This document shows, in pieces, positions 60,101 to 64,000 of a DNA stretch of 64,000 bases (positions within the stretch are counted from its first letter, which is position 1; the number at the start of each line of letters is the position of its first letter). This DNA is from Citrus sinensis (lineage: Eukaryota; Streptophyta; Magnoliopsida; Sapindales; Rutaceae): positions 30,233,501 to 30,297,500 of the forward strand of contig NC_068557.1 of NCBI RefSeq assembly GCF_022201045.2, read 5' to 3'. Below the pieces are notes generated by a model that was given only the letters and a program-made list of their open reading frames with translations, made no database searches and was not told the origin of the DNA. A program made the position numbers and the translations under genes.

Positions 60101-63100
60101 ATCTACAAATACCGGTAATGGGCTTTGGCCACCCTCCGCTGCAGAACTAGCTAGATGTGTTTCAGCTTTGCTTCCCATTGCAGGTGTAAAATCTAGTTTA
60201 GTTATATTCTCTTCTTTCAGACGGCTTTTGTCTAATTGGGCTTCAGCCCACATTTGCTTTTTAAGAGCATTGGCTGCTTCCAAACGATCCTGCAGATCTC
60301 TCAAAATCAAATTACATGCAAAGAAAAAGCCAGAAAAGGAAAAGAAAAATAAACAAAGCAGATCAACTGATTAAAAAGAAAAATATAGGCTTACCTCAAG
60401 AACAGCACGAATAGAGTTTCCTTCATTTGCAATGCCAATTAAAGCAACAAGGGCATTAAGACGCTCCTCCACACTCAAATGAGAATAATCACCCTCGGCT
60501 AGTCCTTGGATCCATGATTCACCAGGCTTGCTTTCATCAATCTCAATATTTTCTTGATTGAGATGACTGGCTCCAAAATCTTCAACAGCAACATAGTTAT
60601 CAGCAGTGCCTTGACATCTTGCATCCTTGGAATCATTTAAAGAAAAGGATGAAAAACCTTTGTCAACCTCGTTTTGCACACTTAATGCAACATCTTTGCA
60701 GGCATTGTCTTTTCCACTCACTAAACAAGTGTTGGCTTCATCATATCGATCAATATTTTTGTTTGCACTTGAAGGGGTTGCTAAGTCTTCAACTTCAGGA
60801 TCCTCTTCAACATCACATTCTGAATCCTCGTCTCTTTCCACATCATCAGCATCTTCTCCACCTAAAAACCCATTTTCAAATATTCGAATTTTCTTTCTGG
60901 CAGCTGCAAGTATTGCTTCCGCATCAGCAGGATCCTTCCTAAAGGCAGGTCGTACACAATATGTTGAAGGAGCTATCCTTTCAAAAAGTTTTGTATCCCT
61001 CGTCAATGCAACAGAAATTGATGCTTCTGGGGTCTTGCTTGTTGTAAGGTCCCGAAGTCCAGATTTCTTTCAGAAAAACCAATAAATCAGGAAAAAGCAC
61101 AGAGGACAAACAGCTAACTAATTTAACAACAATCTAAGCTCACCTGAATCTTGTCTGCAAGTTCTAGCACAGTTAATCCCTTGCTTCCCTCAAGTGAAAG
61201 AACATGAAAGGCAGCAAATTTGACAGTTCCAGGAGTCAATTTATGCCGAGATCTTCGTGGAAGTAACAAGCCTTTTTCTCGCATCCATGCAAAGGCATTT
61301 TCAGCTGCTGAACCATTACGTATGGTAGAAACAATGTCTTCACAACCTTTTCCCTGAAATTACATACGACTATGTTTTGAATAATCAAGAAATCAAAATT
61401 GGCACAAATATTCATCTGTTAAGTGCCTAAATGTGATCAAGCCTTAGAACCTGATTCAGCCACATTTGACATGTAATGCCAATACACCTAATATGCAATT
61501 AACTCGACTGACATATCTAAGAGTTTCAGCAATTCTATCACAGCTGCAGTCACTGAATCAAATATATTCGAGGAGAATGCTACTCTGCCACTATTACTCT
61601 TAACCAATGATGTCCAAAAAAACTAAAAGGCAACCACAATCTTTTAATTAATCGGACACTAACTAGAGCATAGGCAAGCTAACATTCTGAACAAGACACA
61701 AAACAAACTACAGAGCTGCCCAACAATATTGGCAAGGGCCAGAGATTCTTCTAACAGGATTATCCACTGGTGTAAAAAAAGAGCTTAGCAACCTCTAATG
61801 GAAGTTTTATGTGGTATATCTCAGATCATCACTGTCATGTCTCTACAAACAGCTTCCACGTCATGTCCTATACCTAATATTACCACTATGAACAATAACA
61901 CACCAATTTCAAAAAAATTATGTTCAAAAGTAAAATACGAACCTCATGATTATCACCTACATTGGCCCATTTACTACTCCTTTTCTTCAACTTTGGCCCA
62001 AATCCTGCAGATAATGCTAATTGCCGAAATATTTCATGCCAAGTTAAGGGATTTAGAAGCTGCTGCCAATTGCGTATGTCGAAACCCCAGGCATATGCCT
62101 GATAGATAAAGAAAGATAAAAAAGCGTTATCAACAATGTAAAATAGTAATTATGGCAAATAACTAACTCCGGTAAACATGTAAGTGTAAGGCAGAGCTTA
62201 CCCCTTCAATGATCCGTGGATGTCCACCTTCAGGATTAGCAGCACAATATTGATTCATTCCTAATCCAGTAGAAGGCGTCCTGGCAACATCTTCAATATC
62301 TTTTATTATTGATTTCAGCAGCGCAAGATGAATCTCACCCAACAACCTTGATTCCTGCAATCAAAATGACATGAATTGAAAAAAGAATGTTACATGAAAA
62401 TAAATTTTAATTGTGCAAAAATGTGAATTAAAAGAAAAAGAAATACACATAACTCACATGGTCATGAAACGCTTGCACAAACTCATCAAGAGTAAAAGGC
62501 CATAGCCCAAGAACATCAGCAAAGGTAATAAAAAATCTCCAAACCTGCAAAACCCAAGTCAACCGTTGGAACCTCAAAAATGAAGGCATTGAATTCATCA
62601 TACTAGTTTCAGTTATCTTTCAGAGAAACAGTGAAGAGAAAAGAAAACAACAGGAAAAAGCAAGAAAGAAACACCATCACATTTGAGGCTTTAACGAAGC
62701 AATAAAAACACCATAAAGATAAAGACTCAATTCTTGGCATAGAGTTGTAAGCTAGACTAATGCCCAATAAAAACAACAGATGACATGATGGTAGACCGGT
62801 CCCCAATACAATAACCAACAGATCACGTGATATGTTGTATAACACCACAGGTTATACAACACAGCTTATGACAGAAGGGTCAAAACCAGGCACAAGGAAA
62901 ACCTGTTAAAAGGCATCTCATGAAAGGGCGTAAGTAACAAAACGATGCAGTTATTTAATACCCCCACCAATAAAATAAATAAATGAATTAAAAAAAAAGG
63001 TGCACAAATAAGAAATAAATAAGATAAAAAGCAAATGAAAAAAAATTAAGAATACATAAGTGTTATTATTTCATACCATGAGAAGGTTCCCGACATTTTC

Positions 63101-63980
63101 CTCTGAATCACTCCATGGTTGAACCGAAAACGGCCTTTTTAGTCGCACAGTCTTGGGAGGGAACACACTTAAAGAATCTAAGGCAAAAAAATTGCACAGC
63201 AGTGCTCAGGAAAACTAGCAAAAAGACAATGGAAGAACACTATCATAGTTAATGAAACGAAAGCCACTAAAAGAAAGAACGCCTCATGCTTATCATCTTA
63301 AATAAGATAGAAAGGTTATAAAGATCCCAGAAAATTGTTGAATGAAGTAATGGCAGGAAAAGATGTAAAACCATATTTACAACCATAAAACGAATGAAAC
63401 ATCATCGATTTTCTATCAAGGAACAAGGTCTGCATCTACATAAATAGAATAAAATAAAATTTGGCTCTGGATTTCAGTTCCTGTGGCAACTGTTTAGGGT
63501 CATGAGGAGAAAATAACATAAATTCCAAGAATAATGTCCACAAATTCTCACAAATGCAGATAAAAAATCATCATCATTTCTCTGGTTGGGTCTTATTTTC
63601 AGAAACCTTTTAAAGCTTGATATTGTATAGTCTCATAATAATTTCATTCATTGGTTTATTCCAAGAACATAGAAGCGAAGAGTCAACCCAAAAGAAAAAG
63701 GATAAAGGACAGTCAATCAAGTAAGCGCATAAGAAAGATATATCAAGCAAGATATACCTCGGAAAGAATCGAGGTTCTGCAAGGTTTCAAGGTCAAGATG
63801 AATTATTGAGGACAATCCTTTACTGGCAGCAGCCAAATCCATGAGTTCCAATTGTTCATCCTCAATAAGATCCATAGATTCTTTAGCCATTTTGCGGGCA
63901 GTTGCCTTCTCAATGGCAACTTTACGTTTAGCTGCCTGTTTCTCCATGCGAAGCTCTTCTTTGAGCCTCCTTTTTTCAGC
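57140..63980 (-). CDS. RLT-like: RLT1/RLT2-type homeobox-DDT protein, C-terminal 1287 aa (partial)
   Basis: Twelve exons are in the window: 63758-63980, 63077-63177, 62458-62544, 62202-62354, 61943-62098, 61144-61353, 60395-61066, 59729-60289, 58772-59401, 58540-58644, 58081-58326 and 57140-57859. All joints keep frame. The 5' part, including the expected homeobox, lies beyond 64000. Visible residues: Lys/Arg/Glu-rich coiled coil (1-40), DDT domain (about 104-160, NLLMVWRFFITFADVLGLWP), WHIM1-like (199-220), HARE-HTH (about 282-348), WHIM2 (about 505-550, LSVEERLNALVALIG) and WHIM3 (about 673-735, LPLGQDRRRNRYWQF). A Cys/His cluster at 854-879 (CDVCLDSYLCEDAHCPSCH) may bind zinc. A basic region and a very acidic tail ending SAASEYSD follow. 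RLT proteins are accessory subunits of plant ISWI remodelers (CHR11/CHR17) that restrain flowering (Arabidopsis). The choice between RLT1 and RLT2 is open. Confidence 0.93.
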
Positions 63981-64000
63981 CTATGAACAACACCCCACAG

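Overview
This is nuclear DNA of a eudicot plant. The evidence is AT-rich intergenic sequence full of MITEs, SINEs and microsatellites, GT-AG introns (plus one AT-AC intron), and plant-only families: an AP2/ERF repressor, a DYW-type PPR protein, Di19, cotton E6-like and an RLT homeobox-DDT protein. A woody rosid such as Citrus would fit, but this is an impression from protein recognition; no species marker was tested.

Layout: 1-8900 is intergenic, with a decayed LTR retroelement (889-3259) carrying a small hAT-type MITE, and a 105-bp foldback (7877-7981). An intronless ERF repressor gene lies at 8901-9626 (-). 9627-15702 is promoter and repeat sequence with a SINE nested in a MITE. A seven-exon NSL1-like MACPF gene follows at 15703-19351 (+), with a near-identical 304-bp tandem duplication over exon 6. 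An intronless DYW-class PPR gene is at 20525-23374 (-). A 70-aa membrane-protein gene split over three exons is at 26451-27077 (-). A Di19 zinc-finger gene with a textbook U12-type AT-AC intron is at 29261-31573 (-). It is head-to-head with a single-OB-fold protein gene at 33108-34735 (+). Then come a NUCLEAR FUSION DEFECTIVE 6-like gene (36978-38198, -), an unnamed 152-aa plant protein (39185-40888, -), an E6-like cell-wall protein (46471-47310, -), a conserved 150-aa protein (50640-51092, -), a nine-exon coiled-coil membrane protein whose seventh intron is filled by five 283-bp tandem repeats (51896-55326, -), and the last twelve visible exons (1287 residues) of an RLT1/RLT2-type chromatin-remodelling protein (57140-63980, -), whose 5' part lies beyond the right edge.

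The genes look like ordinary unlinked plant genes in a collinear block; they do not form a pathway or cluster. The novelty lies in gene architecture and repeats: the AT-AC intron, the exon-6 duplication, the intronic satellite array, nested transposons with intact target-site duplications, and a small gene visible only after splicing. Exon boundaries were set by hand from splice consensus, reading-frame continuity and family knowledge; no transcript data were available.
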